A stretch of DNA of 64,000 bases from DAIOEK01 sp963828285 (GTDB lineage: Bacteria > Chloroflexota > Anaerolineae > Anaerolineales > Anaerolineaceae), in the NCBI GenBank assembly GCA_963828285.1, contig CAWHEB010000005.1, positions 62,001 to 126,000 on the forward strand, read 5' to 3'. This document shows positions 9,565 through 20,200 of this stretch, in pieces. The notes beneath the pieces are model-generated. The model made no database searches, was not told the DNA's origin, and saw nothing but the letters and a program-made list of their open reading frames with translations. A program made the translations under genes and the position numbers. Each line of letters opens with the position of its first letter. The first letter of the stretch is position 1.

Positions 9565-10002
9565 TTACAAATGGATGATTTCTATATCTCCCCAGGCAGA
9601 TGCGAGATGTTCGGCTACAAGACGGCGGTGGCAGTGATCAGGTTTGTCTTCGCTGCACAACAGGCAGCAGACCTTGGATTCGAAAATATCCTTATCCAAA
9701 ATTGCTGGAGTATTGCGATCTACTAGCAGTGCATTGAATTCGGTCTCGAATTTGGCAGTATTGTGGCTTGAGCGGTATTCTTTCAGGATTTCCTCAGTCG
9801 GGGCGAGCTGATCTAGATGGATGTAGTCGCAATGGTTGATCGTTTTGAGGAAATAGATCAGATCGGATTTTTTGGAGAAACCGGCTAATTGTCCGTCCGG
9901 GTGAAGGCGGATATCGACGATGCGCTCGATCCCGTTTTGGGCGAGGATCTCGAAGAATTGCTGTGCAGTCTTCTGGGTAAATCCGATCGTGTAGAGTTTC
10001 AC
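9565..10002 (-). CDS. DUF488 family protein
   Basis: A 145-residue cytoplasmic protein. It begins MKLYTIGFTQKTAQQFFEIL, typical of DUF488 (YeaO-like), continues with RIVDIRLHPDGQLAGF, and ends with the conserved Cys/His cluster CCLLCSEDKPDHCHRRLVAEHL. The motif suggests metal binding or a catalytic Cys, but no reaction is established for the family. It is convergent with the hemolysin III gene and divergent from the cNMP-binding protein gene. Confidence 0.85.
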   Translation of the reverse strand: MKLYTIGFTQKTAQQFFEILAQNGIERIVDIRLHPDGQLAGFSKKSDLIYFLKTINHCDYIHLDQLAPTEEILKEYRSSHNTAKFETEFNALLVDRNTPAILDKDIFESKVCCLLCSEDKPDHCHRRLVAEHLASAWGDIEIIHL

Positions 10003-10161
10003 GGGGATCTCCGTTTGTTTATATGCTTGTGATCTTCTCCATCATTATATATAGAAATGTGAATGAGAATTCCCTTACCTCCTTTGAAAAAGGGGGTTTG
10101 ATCGCTCTGGTACAGAGATTGCACAAATAAAATATGAATAATCTTGAAGCGAGTGTGGTTC

Positions 10162-11850
10162 ATGGAAAATCAAATCTCCTGTGATGATATTCTGCAAGTA
10201 CTACGATCCAATCATTTGTTCTTTGGTCTCAGCGACATCGAACTGGTGGATGTGGTCAAGGCTGTGGAAATGTATGAGGTCGAGCGCGGTGCCACCATTA
10301 ATCGTGAGGGTGAGAAAAGCCAGGCTTTGTACATCATCCACTCTGGCAAGGCTGCTCTGAGCAAGGTCAGCAAAGGAAAGGCCTCCTTTCAGAAAACGCT
10401 TGGTGTTGGGAACAGCTGGGGTGAAAACTGCCTTGATGAACGCGCGCGTGTTCCAGTTCGAGTGATTGCGATCACATCCATGCTGGTGATCCGGATCAGT
10501 CGGGAACAGCTTTACCAACTGATCGATCGATTTCCCAGGCTGGGTGCTAATATGCAAATCACTGATGGGTCCAGCCGGTTACAAACACGCCTTCGTTTGC
10601 CCTGGATGGGAGACGACGAAGTAATTTTCTACATGGGAAGGAAGCATCCAATTTTCCTGATTACCAGATTATTACTACCGTTAGCATCAATGGTGATGAC
10701 ATTGATCCTGGTGGGAATTTTTTCGGAATTTGACGCCGGTGCTGAAGCCAGCTATGTGATCGGTGGGATGGTCGGATTCGGGTGTTTACTCTGGGCTGGT
10801 TGGAATGCTTTGGACTGGTCGAATGATTATTCGATCGTGACCAATTTAAGGGTGATCTGGCTGGAACGTACCTGGGGATTATTCGACACGCGAGTAGAAT
10901 CTCCGCTGAACCGAATGCAATCGGTGGATGTACAAACCACCCAGGCTGGACGTATCTTTGGTTATGGCAATGTGATCGTGCGTACCATCACTGGTCCGCT
11001 CATACTTCCTGATGTGGAATACCCAGAGGATGTTGCCGCGCTTATACAACAGCACTGGGAGCAGTCCCGGTTGAGCAATCGCCAGAGCGAGAGGGAGCAA
11101 ATGACCAGCAGTTTGAGACTGCGTTTGACCCAGAATACAGAATCGGTGAATGATTCTGCTGGCACTGAACCGGCGGTTTCCGAATCCATGGAACCGGGAT
11201 TCTTACAGGAATTATTCGCTGATTTCTTCAAGGTCCGTATAGAACAAAATGGAGTGGTCACCTACCGTAAACATTGGTTCGTTTTGCTAAAGTCCACATG
11301 GAAACCGTTGTTGGTCAGTCTGGTTCTGCTGGTTATCTGGATCATCCGCATGGCAGACGGGTTCGAATTCATTTCCAAAGGTGGAACGCTGGGATTCCTT
11401 TCACTCCTCTGGTTTGGTATGGCTATGTGGATGCTGTACACCTACTGGGATTGGCGGAATGACGTGTATCAGATCACACCTGAACAAATCATCGATCTCG
11501 ATAAAAAACCATTCGGGACTGAAGAGAAAAAGATTGCTCAATTGGAGAATATACTCTCGATCCAATACAAAAGACTAGGGATACCGGGGATCTTATTTAA
11601 CTTTGGTACCGTCTCGATTTCTGTAGGAACCAACCAATTCACATTTGATGAAGTGTATGACCCATCCCGGGTGCAGGCGGACTTATTCCGCAGAATGGCT
11701 GAAAAACAATTCCGCAGTAAACAAACTGAAATCAATGAAGAACGCGAACGGGTATCGGATTGGATTGCTACTTATCACGAACATCAGGATGAGTTCCGTT
11801 CAAAACCGAGAAGTCGAAACCTCTCCACACAACCAGACGGAATTAATTAA
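10162..11850 (+). CDS. Cyclic-nucleotide-binding-domain membrane protein with two TM-pair/PH-like modules
   Basis: A 562-residue protein from ATG 10162 (a TTG at 10144 is in frame but has no better ribosome site). Residues about 10-135 form a CRP-like cyclic-nucleotide-binding fold (FFGLSDIELVDVVKAVEMYE, then GENCLDERARVPVRV). Two similar modules follow. Each has a pair of membrane helices (about 165-230 and 370-425) and a bacterial PH-like domain, seen in SIVTNLRVIWLERTWGLF...MQSVDVQTT and YQITPEQIIDLDKKPFG...ILSIQYKRLG. The C-terminus is charged and possibly coiled. The role is unknown; the architecture suggests a membrane-anchored protein controlled by a nucleotide or other ligand. def follows 35 bases downstream, possibly co-transcribed. 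Confidence 0.8.
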   Translation: MENQISCDDILQVLRSNHLFFGLSDIELVDVVKAVEMYEVERGATINREGEKSQALYIIHSGKAALSKVSKGKASFQKTLGVGNSWGENCLDERARVPVRVIAITSMLVIRISREQLYQLIDRFPRLGANMQITDGSSRLQTRLRLPWMGDDEVIFYMGRKHPIFLITRLLLPLASMVMTLILVGIFSEFDAGAEASYVIGGMVGFGCLLWAGWNALDWSNDYSIVTNLRVIWLERTWGLFDTRVESPLNRMQSVDVQTTQAGRIFGYGNVIVRTITGPLILPDVEYPEDVAALIQQHWEQSRLSNRQSEREQMTSSLRLRLTQNTESVNDSAGTEPAVSESMEPGFLQELFADFFKVRIEQNGVVTYRKHWFVLLKSTWKPLLVSLVLLVIWIIRMADGFEFISKGGTLGFLSLLWFGMAMWMLYTYWDWRNDVYQITPEQIIDLDKKPFGTEEKKIAQLENILSIQYKRLGIPGILFNFGTVSISVGTNQFTFDEVYDPSRVQADLFRRMAEKQFRSKQTEINEERERVSDWIATYHEHQDEFRSKPRSRNLSTQPDGIN

Positions 11851-11885
11851 AATCTGGTAAGATTTGGTGGAAGAGGATATGGCCG

Positions 11886-12395
11886 ATGACGATACGAGAA
11901 ATAAAGTTTATTCCTGAACCGGTACTTTACCGTAAAGCACACAAGGTTACGGATTTTGGTCCAGATTTTCAGAAGCTGGTCGATGACATGATCGAGACCA
12001 TGCGTGAAGCTCCCGGTGTTGGTCTGGCAGCTCCACAGATCGGCGAATCCACCAGATTGATCGTGGTGGAGTACGGTGACGATGAGGATGAAACCGTGGC
12101 GAAGAAATTATTTGTGGTTGCCAACCCGGAGATCATCCTGGCATCTGAAGAGAAGGAAATCGGAACCGAAGCGTGCCTTTCAGTCCCCGGTTTTGCTGGG
12201 GATGTGGAACGGCATATCAACATCACAGTCAAGGGAATCAATCGGCGAGGGCAATCAGTCAAGTACAAAGTGAGTAACTGGACCGCCAGGATTTTCCAGC
12301 ATGAGATCGACCATCTGGATGGGATATTATTCACTGATCGGGCAATCAAAGTCTGGAAACCCACAGCTGAAGAAGCCGAAACACTCAAAGACTAA
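11886..12395 (+). CDS. def: Peptide deformylase
   Basis: Removes the N-formyl group from nascent proteins using a metal ion. The 169 residues contain all three family motifs: GVGLAAPQIG (motif 1), EACLSVPG (motif 2, with the metal-binding Cys) and HEIDHLDG (motif 3, two metal-binding His and the catalytic Glu). ATG 11886 was chosen over the out-of-frame ATG at 11880. The stop overlaps the recF start by one base (TAATG), so the two are translationally coupled. Confidence 0.96.
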   Translation: MTIREIKFIPEPVLYRKAHKVTDFGPDFQKLVDDMIETMREAPGVGLAAPQIGESTRLIVVEYGDDEDETVAKKLFVVANPEIILASEEKEIGTEACLSVPGFAGDVERHINITVKGINRRGQSVKYKVSNWTARIFQHEIDHLDGILFTDRAIKVWKPTAEEAETLKD

Positions 12396-13576
12396 TGCGC
12401 CTCGAGCATCTTTCACTTACGAATTTCCGCTCATTTTCCCACCTGGATATTGATATCCCTGGTGGGATTATTTTAATCAACGGGCGGAACGCACAGGGGA
12501 AGACCAGTCTGCTAGAAGCAGTTTACTTCGCGGCAACATTTACATCGTTTTTAACCTCCCAGGACTCACAGATCATAAATTTCGACGCAATTCAGGAGGA
12601 TATCCCTGTCAGCCGCATCATCGCAGACCTAGTGAAAGAGGGGAAAAAGCATAAGCTTGAAATACGATTGATCCTGCAGAAAAACCCTGATGATGGCAGT
12701 AACGGTAGAATCCGAAAGGAGATTCTGGTCGACGGGGTCAAGAAAAGCGCGTCCCAGGTAATCGGATTATTCAACGCAGTGGTATTCATACCACAAATGA
12801 CTCGCATGCTGGAGAATGGACCGGAAGAACGCAGACGATACCTGAACCTGATCATCTGCCAGGTGGTTCCCGGGTATGCCCACCACCTCAGCAAATATGC
12901 CAGTGCAGTAACACGCCGAAATGCTCTACTGAAGCAGTTGAATGAACGCGGAGGAGATCACGGACAGTTGGAATACTGGGATCAACAACTCAGTGAACAT
13001 GGCGCCCAATTAATCCATGGCAGACAGGCATCGGTTGATTATCTGCAGCAGTTTGCAGACTCCATCCATCTGGAATTGACCGCAGGCGATGAGCGGATGA
13101 GGTTGTCATATTTGCCATCATTAGGACTGCAGGCAATTACTTTCGAAATTAAATCGATGTCTTTGGAAGAGATTCAAAGTTCGTTAATGGGTGCGCTTAC
13201 CCATAAGCACCAACAGGATATCTTGAGGGGAATGACAAGTGTTGGACCACATCGTGATGATTTTCAGATCTACATCAATGACCTCAACCTCGCTGATTTC
13301 GGCTCCCGCGGACAGGTACGAACTGCGCTGCAATCGTTGAAACTCGCTGAAGTGGATTGGATGCAAGAAAAAACAGGGACTTCTCCGGTGCTGCTGTTGG
13401 ATGAAACACTGGCCGAGTTGGATAGTCCACGAAGACATGATCTGTTAAGGAAACTGGAAACGATTGATCAGGCGATGCTGACGACAACGGATCTAGATCT
13501 GTTCGATGCTGAATTTCTGAAAAACTACATTCAATGGGAAGTGTCGGCGGGGAAGATCCTTACAACGGTTTCTTAG
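12395..13576 (+). CDS. recF: DNA replication and repair protein RecF
   Basis: An SMC-like ATPase that helps load RecA at gaps and stalled forks. The 393-residue length is usual. The N-terminus MRLEHLSLTNFRSFSHLDI is followed by Walker A NGRNAQGKTSLLEAVYF (about 30-46); the ABC signature is seen near DFGSRGQVRTALQSLKLAE, and Walker B/D-loop as PVLLLDETLAELDSPRR. It is coupled to def by a one-base overlap, an unusual partner because recF more often sits with dnaA-dnaN-gyrB. Its 3' end overlaps the convergent rsmG by 17 bases. Confidence 0.95.
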   Translation: MRLEHLSLTNFRSFSHLDIDIPGGIILINGRNAQGKTSLLEAVYFAATFTSFLTSQDSQIINFDAIQEDIPVSRIIADLVKEGKKHKLEIRLILQKNPDDGSNGRIRKEILVDGVKKSASQVIGLFNAVVFIPQMTRMLENGPEERRRYLNLIICQVVPGYAHHLSKYASAVTRRNALLKQLNERGGDHGQLEYWDQQLSEHGAQLIHGRQASVDYLQQFADSIHLELTAGDERMRLSYLPSLGLQAITFEIKSMSLEEIQSSLMGALTHKHQQDILRGMTSVGPHRDDFQIYINDLNLADFGSRGQVRTALQSLKLAEVDWMQEKTGTSPVLLLDETLAELDSPRRHDLLRKLETIDQAMLTTTDLDLFDAEFLKNYIQWEVSAGKILTTVS

Positions 13577-14270
13577 CCGGTATTCCACCATGCCTGGGAT
13601 AATCAACAGGAGTCGATGATTTCTTTTCAACGATGATGAGAAATCGGTCATCCCCTATTCCGGGGACAACCACCTTACGGTTTTCCAGCAGTACTCCACC
13701 CAATACTTTTAGCGCATTTCCAGATCGCAGAATCTCATCCGCGGCGGTAGTCCCTTTTTGGGCGATCACTTTTCCAGTTGTTCTAGCTAGCGGAAGCAAG
13801 TATTCCAATAAAGTTGGCAAATTGGCAACAGCTCGTGCTGCTACAAAATCATACCTTTCGCGATGGTCCGGCATCCTTGCAAGAGATTCTGCACGCTCGG
13901 TGATGACTGTAATGCCCTGTAAGTTCAACCCATCCACGGCCAACTGACAGAATTTTGCTTTTTTCCCAGTGGCTTCCACTAAAGTGACGGACAGCTCTGG
14001 GAGAATGATCTTGAGCGGAATGCCGGGAAATCCTGCCCCGGTACCAACATCGATGAAACGATTTCCCTGCCCATTTTGGATGATCGGCAGAATGGTCATC
14101 GAATCCAGGAAGTGTTTCGTGAGGATCTCCTCACGGGTACGAATAGCAGTGAGGTTGATCTTTTGATTCCACTCGAGTAAAAGATCGAGGTAAGTCTCAA
14201 ATTGCTCAACCTGAGACTGTGTCAAAGGAATACCAATCAATTGATGTGCATTTTTAATAAAACTATCCAT
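13560..14270 (-). CDS. rsmG: 16S rRNA (guanine-N7)-methyltransferase RsmG (GidB)
   Basis: An S-adenosylmethionine-dependent methyltransferase that modifies a guanine in the 530 loop of 16S rRNA. Visible are the N-terminal helix region with LLEWNQKINLTAIR, the phrase EILTKHFLDS, the SAM motif RFIDVGTGAGFPGIPLKI and the later VTERAESLA and DFVAARAVANLP segments. I chose ATG 14270 (MDSFIKNAHQ, 236 residues) over the in-frame ATG 14300 because a TATAAT lies just upstream of it, so a transcript would start at or near this codon. It is convergent with recF, with tails overlapping by 17 bases. Confidence 0.94.
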   Translation of the reverse strand: MDSFIKNAHQLIGIPLTQSQVEQFETYLDLLLEWNQKINLTAIRTREEILTKHFLDSMTILPIIQNGQGNRFIDVGTGAGFPGIPLKIILPELSVTLVEATGKKAKFCQLAVDGLNLQGITVITERAESLARMPDHRERYDFVAARAVANLPTLLEYLLPLARTTGKVIAQKGTTAADEILRSGNALKVLGGVLLENRKVVVPGIGDDRFLIIVEKKSSTPVDYPRHGGIPAKKPL

Positions 14271-14307
14271 ACCGCGATTATACCCGTAGATGAAACCCAA
14301 TATGTTG

Positions 14308-14335
14308 TTGCACTCTGCTTTATTGAATCTATAAT
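14308..14335 (+). promoter_or_regulatory. Sigma-70-type promoter for the SUMF1-domain lipoprotein gene
   Basis: TTGCAC and TATAAT with a 16-base spacer, about 80 bases before the ATG at 14415. It is divergent from rsmG. Confidence 0.55.
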
Positions 14336-14414
14336 TAGAATTAGATTAAAAAGAAACCAAGTCCCTTCTTGTTATTATTTCCAACAGTTTGAAACAATCA
14401 GAAAGAGGAAGAAT

Positions 14415-17060
14415 ATGAATTATCCGCCCAGATTCATAAAGGTTCCGCTTTTCATTGCAATAATTGGATTGATCCTGACTGGTTGTTTGCGGCCGGATAT
14501 TTCGAATATTCCCGCTGCACCTCCTAAAGCTGCCGCTACGGATACAGCGCAAGTGGTTGAAGTTCCCACAGTAGAACCAACTGATGCTCCAACTGAACTT
14601 CCTGCTGCTACAGCGACACTTGAGCCGAAGGTGCCACTGCTTCGATATGTACCCGGAAGTTCCTTTCTGATGGGGAGCACTGATGAGGATAAAACTGCCC
14701 GCCCCGATGAATCTCCGCAACATCTGGTCAGATTGCCGGGATTCTGGATCTATACCTATGAGGTCACAAACGGGATGTATGCTGATTGTGTTGCATCCGG
14801 GAAATGCAGTCCACCGGAATTGGCTGAGACAGGTCCCAAGAGTTATTATGGGGTAGAAAAATATAAAGACTATCCGGTCGTTGGAGTCAATTGGTCACAA
14901 GCGGAAACTTATTGCAAGGAACATGAAGCCAGACTGCCAACTGAAGCGGAATGGGAAAAAGCTTCCCGCGGGGAATTGGGTAAATTATATCCATGGGGTG
15001 ATGACAAACCCGTGTGCGATCTTTCCAACTTTCAGGATTGTCTAAAAGATCTGAACAAGACTGCTCAATATGAAACTGGTGAAAGCCCATTTAAAGTATT
15101 GGATATGTCTGGAAATGTCAGAGAATGGGTAAGTGACTGGTACAGACAGGACTATTATGCTTTGACCCCGATCTATAATCCACCGGGACCGGAAGCCGGG
15201 AGACTTCGGGTAGTACGTGGAGGTGGATATTTGGATGTTTTAACGGACATCAGATCAGCTTCAAGATTTGCTTATCAACCGGTGAAAAATTTTGAAGACG
15301 TCGGCTTCCGTTGTGTGCCTCTAGGGGTGGAACATGCATCTTACTGTCAACCTTCCTACAAACGTAGCTGCGATCCCCCGGATACTCATACCAGAAAACC
15401 ATGTGTTCCAAGCGAGACAACAGACTTTGGAATCACCATCAGGGTCTCATGCCCGAAAGATGGCGTTGGAGATATGACTATCTTAACCGGGGGCACAGGA
15501 CCATCGGTTTCGGTTACTGTTGATGGTCAACCCTGGGATTGTGTCAATGATGGAGTAGCTGGAAGGTATGAATGTAAAGGACCATTACCGCCGGCGGGAA
15601 CCCGGGTGGACGTGAGTATTTGTGAAGGATTGATCGTTAGCAGCATACCAACTTCACAAAATGTGTTGGCAGTTGGGAATTGTAAGAGTATTGATTACTC
15701 CATTCCGGCTGGACCTGATAGTATCGTAAATGGAAGTGTTCTTGATAGTTTTCTATTTGCACCCGCCCTTCCGATGTCCATATATTGCCCGGATGGTTAT
15801 ATCTGGGATTCCAACTTATTAGCCTGTGCGAAGATTCCAGACGATACCCCTGAGATCAGCGAGGAAAGTGGAAAGTTGTGTCCACAAGGATATGGATTTG
15901 ATGTGGCTTTAGGTTGTTGTACTCCATTACCAGACAGCCCATGCCCTCCCGGTCAGGTACCAGCCGTGTTCACTGCTGCTTTGCTGGCAACTCCAAACTG
16001 TGTACCAATCCAACCCAATGGATGCGAGCCAGGTTGGATCTATGATCCATATCAGGGATGTATAAAGCCACCGGAAGGCGCGTCGCCCAATAACGATCCA
16101 TGGTGCCCTAAGGGTTCGCATTGGGAGAGCGATAATGGATGCACTCCCAATACTGTCCCAGGGGTAAAATGCCCGGACGGTAGTTATTTCAGCTCTATTC
16201 AACAAAAATGTGTGAACTATACGGATAAACAATGTCCTGAAAACACTTATCTGGATCCAGATACCAAGAAATGCCTACCACTCAGAGGACCCAATAGCGG
16301 ATGCCCGCCAAACCAGATGATGAATCCACGACTGGGATGTTGTGTTCCCATCCCGGGCACTGATGGCACAGATTGCCCTGACGGAGAAGCGATTCCCATA
16401 GACGCGGTACCTTCTATTACACATGTTACCGGAGCATATGATCCGGGTTCGGGGAATTGTCCACCGGAACAGGGCAATCCATGCGGAGTGGGATGGGTGC
16501 CGAATCCTAATGGGGGATGTGATAAAGTCACCAGCTGCCCTGATGGGACTGCACCATCGACAGCTGCGGCTGGTTTGTGCGTTCCTGTTGATGGCTCCCA
16601 AAACTGCCCGGAAAATTGGAAATACGACAAGGCACAGAAAGCCTGTGTACTGGTTGGAACGGTCTGTCAGGTAGGAAAATACTTTGATTTCAATTTGGGA
16701 ATTTGTGTTCCTTTGTCTGAGAATTGCTGCCGGCTCGATCAATATATCGATCCTCGTACCGGAAAATGTCTCGACAATCCAACACCTGACGAAAATCAAA
16801 GATGTCCGAATGGATGGGAGAATATTCGGGGATTCTGTGTACAGACGACCACGGATGGGAGTGTGTTATGCAATACCGAATCGATTGTAATCCCCGCCTG
16901 TGATATCACATGTCCAAAGGGGTATCATTGGAGTAATAAAACCGGACTCTGTGAAAAAGACCCACCGCAGAACCCATGTACCAAATACACAACGTATGAT
17001 TCCTGCAAAGCTGCTTTATGTACTTGGGTCCGTGTTCCTACCCCCGGACATTGTCAGTAA
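14415..17060 (+). CDS. Lipoprotein with formylglycine-generating-enzyme (SUMF1) domain and Cys-rich repeat region
   Basis: 881 residues from ATG 14415, which follows GAAAGAGGAAGAAT. The signal peptide ends in the lipobox LILTGC, so the protein is predicted to be lipid-anchored outside the cell. A Pro/Thr/Ala-rich linker leads into an FGE-sulfatase (SUMF1) domain (about 75-305): VPGSSFLMGSTDED, WIYTYEVTNGMYADC, PVVGVNWSQAETYCKE, RLPTEAEWEKASRG, LDMSGNVREWVSDWY and VRGGGYLD. The remaining ~570 residues hold many short modules of the form CPxGYxWD...xxC, rich in Cys, Pro and Gly. Many SUMF1-domain proteins are not formylglycine enzymes but have binding or structural roles, so catalysis is unproven. 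The repeats probably form a disulfide-stabilised surface stalk. Confidence 0.85.
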   Translation: MNYPPRFIKVPLFIAIIGLILTGCLRPDISNIPAAPPKAAATDTAQVVEVPTVEPTDAPTELPAATATLEPKVPLLRYVPGSSFLMGSTDEDKTARPDESPQHLVRLPGFWIYTYEVTNGMYADCVASGKCSPPELAETGPKSYYGVEKYKDYPVVGVNWSQAETYCKEHEARLPTEAEWEKASRGELGKLYPWGDDKPVCDLSNFQDCLKDLNKTAQYETGESPFKVLDMSGNVREWVSDWYRQDYYALTPIYNPPGPEAGRLRVVRGGGYLDVLTDIRSASRFAYQPVKNFEDVGFRCVPLGVEHASYCQPSYKRSCDPPDTHTRKPCVPSETTDFGITIRVSCPKDGVGDMTILTGGTGPSVSVTVDGQPWDCVNDGVAGRYECKGPLPPAGTRVDVSICEGLIVSSIPTSQNVLAVGNCKSIDYSIPAGPDSIVNGSVLDSFLFAPALPMSIYCPDGYIWDSNLLACAKIPDDTPEISEESGKLCPQGYGFDVALGCCTPLPDSPCPPGQVPAVFTAALLATPNCVPIQPNGCEPGWIYDPYQGCIKPPEGASPNNDPWCPKGSHWESDNGCTPNTVPGVKCPDGSYFSSIQQKCVNYTDKQCPENTYLDPDTKKCLPLRGPNSGCPPNQMMNPRLGCCVPIPGTDGTDCPDGEAIPIDAVPSITHVTGAYDPGSGNCPPEQGNPCGVGWVPNPNGGCDKVTSCPDGTAPSTAAAGLCVPVDGSQNCPENWKYDKAQKACVLVGTVCQVGKYFDFNLGICVPLSENCCRLDQYIDPRTGKCLDNPTPDENQRCPNGWENIRGFCVQTTTDGSVLCNTESIVIPACDITCPKGYHWSNKTGLCEKDPPQNPCTKYTTYDSCKAALCTWVRVPTPGHCQ

Positions 17061-17079
17061 CCAGAAATATGACCAGGAA

Positions 17080-17117
17080 AAACAACGCTTCATAGAAATA
17101 TGAGGCGTTGTTTATTG
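17080..17117 (+). terminator. Rho-independent terminator after the SUMF1 lipoprotein gene
   Basis: A hairpin of AACAACGCTTCAT and ATGAGGCGTTGTT (13 bp with one G-U) and a short A-rich loop, followed by a T-rich tract. Confidence 0.7.
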
Positions 17118-17129
17118 TTTCTTCGGGCT

Positions 17130-17158
17130 TTGCGTGTTCCACAAGAACAGGATACAAT
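17130..17158 (+). promoter_or_regulatory. Sigma-70-type promoter for the glycosyltransferase/NHL protein gene
   Basis: TTGCGT and TACAAT with a 17-base spacer, 44 bases upstream of ATG 17203. Confidence 0.5.
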
Positions 17159-17202
17159 AACCAAATGCAACACTAGAATATACTAATTAGAGCGGATTAA
17201 CC

Positions 17203-20200
17203 ATGACAATCAACTCAAACGAACAAAAACCCAACTGGTTCAACCGTCCCATTTCTGAATGGGTTAAAACCATTGATATAGAGAAAATTTTCTTCGCGCT
17301 GGTGATCATCCTGGCAATATTCAGCAGGTTTTATATCCTTGGCGCACGGGTAATGAGCCACGATGAAGTGAACCATGTCAGACCAAGCTGGGAGCTATTC
17401 GAAGGTCAGGGATACAGGCACGATCCTGTAACACATGGACCCATGCAATTCCACCTGGTTGCACTCAGTTATACACTTTTTGGGGACACCGATTTTACTT
17501 CGAGACTCCCATCTGCATTGTTCTCGATAGCCACTGTTATGGTTGTCTGGAAGTTCAGACGATATCTGGGTAAGACCGGGGCATTGATCGCGGCGTTTTT
17601 GATGACGATTTCACCCTATATGTTGTTCTACGGGCGTTATACACGGAATGAATCATTTGTGGGTTTATTTGGTGTACTGACAATATATTTAATTCTGCGG
17701 TATCTGGAAAAACCGGAAGCAAAATACATTCTTGGTCTTGCTGCAATATTCTCACTCCAATTCGCGACCAAAGAAACTTCATACATCTACACCGCACAGG
17801 CACTACTTTTCCTTTTCTTCCTTTTCCTCAAGCAACTGTTCTCATCAGTCTGGAAGGAAGACCGATATCGAGTTACGGTCCTCGTCGGACTATTGGCAGC
17901 GATCATCTTCTTTGCCGGTGCTGCCTGGATGAGTACAAAGATCAGCGAACAAACAGCAGCCATCACGGCTGCGACGGAGACACTCAGTGCCGATGCCCTC
18001 ACACCGATATCCAGCGCACCAGAAGTCCCCAGCTCATTTAAGGTTGCACTTGGATTCCTGGCATTGTTTGGATTGTTTGGGGTTGCTGTTGCTGGATACT
18101 CAGTGATCAAAGGAAAGGGTTTGGATGAAGTACGCAAATTGCGCAGTTTCGACCTGTTGATGCTGGTCGGAACCCTGATCCTTCCTCAACTGGTAGCATT
18201 CCCTGTCAAGCTCATTGGCTGGGATCCTTTGGATTATAGCGAAACAGGGATGATTCGAACCGGTATAGTCCTGGGAGTGATCTTCCTTGTTTCGGTCGGT
18301 CTCGGGTTGTGGTGGAACCGGCAGGTCTGGTGGAAAGCAGCCGGGATATTTTATGCCATTTATGTTTTTCTTTACACAACCATCTTCACCAATGGACAGG
18401 GGTTCTTCACTGGAATCATTGGTTCCTTAGGTTATTGGTTGAGCCAACAAACAGTTAATAGGGGTAGCCAGCCATTTTATTATTATGCCGGAATCCAGAT
18501 CCCCTTATATGAATATCTGCCTGCAATAGGAGCAATTATTGCTTTTGTATTTGCATTGGTAGTGCTTTCCCGTAGGGCAAAGGCTCTCGAAGATCCATTC
18601 CTTCTCAAAGAAGATTCACCTGAAAGTACTTCAACACCTGAAATCTCTGAACAGCTGCCTGTTTGGCTGTTACTCTACTGGTCTTTCACAGCGTTACTTG
18701 CGTATACAGTTGCCGGGGAAAAAATGCCCTGGCTTACGGTGCACATTACCTGGCCGATGATCCTAGTTGCTGGTTGGGCGTTTGCGAGAATCATCCGCAA
18801 AGTTGAATGGAAAGAAGTATTCACCAGCAAAGGCACCGCATTATGGTTGGTTTCCATCTTAGGAATCATTGCATTAGGCAAGATGATCGCAGCGTTGAAT
18901 AAGACTCCATTACCATTCACCGGCAATTCGATTGAAGAACTAAGCGCAACATCAGCGTTTTTGTTTGCATTAGCAGTTTTGGTAATATCTGCAATTGTCA
19001 TTGTCTACTTACTAGGAAAATTACCCAACTTCCCTGTAGGGAAAGTTATCAGCGTAACCATCCTGGCCTTACTCGCTGTCCTAACCGCAAGAGCTGCATA
19101 TATGGCTTCGTTTATCAATTATGATACTGCGAAGGAATATCTGGTTTATGCCCATGCAGCCCGTGGACCAAAGGATGTCCTCAAGCAGGTAGAAGAAATT
19201 TCACAGAGAATGACAGGCGGAAAGACTCTTCGGGTAGGATATGATAATTCATCCCTTTATCCATATTGGTGGTACCTGCGTGATTATACAAATTTGGATT
19301 ATTTTGCTGAAACACCCTCAAAAACGATTCGTGAAGATGCGATCGTGATCGTGGGAAATCCAAATTACACTAAGGTCGATCCCATCCTGAGTAAAGGCTT
19401 TTACAGTTTCGAATATGAACGATTATGGTGGCCTAACCAGGATTATTTCAATCTCGATTGGAAAAGATTTACAAACGCATTCCTTGATCCCAAGATCCGG
19501 GCAGGGATTTTCCAGATCTGGTTGAACAGGGATTATAAGTCATACGCAGAAGCAACTGGAAGCACAGCTTTGACGCCCGAAACCTGGGAACCTGCCGAAC
19601 GGCTCAAAATGTATATCCAAAAAGATATTGCTGCTCAGATGTGGAATTATGGAACAGCCCCGCAGCCGGTCGAGTCGGAGATCGATCCATACGAGCAGGC
19701 AAGAATTTCGCTCACCCCTGATGTTTCTGTTGGAGAACAGGGAAGTGGTGACGGTCAATTCATGGCACCACGTGGAGTTGCATCCGATTTGCACGGTGGT
19801 TTCTATGTTGCTGATTCGCAAAACCACCGTATTCAACATTTCGACGCATCTGGACAATTCCTGAATGCCTGGGGTAAGTTTGCGGATTCATCAAAAGGGG
19901 ATGCTCCAGGTGGAACATTTAACGAACCGTGGGGTGTTGCAGTTGGTCCCGATGGCTCGGTGTATGTGGCTGATACCTGGAACCACAGGATCCAAAAGTT
20001 CAATGCCAATGGCGAATTCATTACCATGTGGGGTTATTTTGGCCAGGCGGAAAAATTGGATGGTTTCTGGGGTCCACGAGGTGTTGCGGTTGATTCAAAG
20101 GGAAGAGTATTTGTCACCGATACAGGGAATAAGCGGGTGGTGGTCTTTGGCTCGGATGGAGAAGGTATCGTCAGTTTTGGTGGGCTGGGATTGGAGCCAG

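Noticed and set aside
10070..10100. CCTCCTTTGAAAAAGGGGG palindrome that could be a terminator or repeat element.
   Set aside because: Weak stem in a region between divergent genes, with no second copy recognised in the window. Left unassigned.
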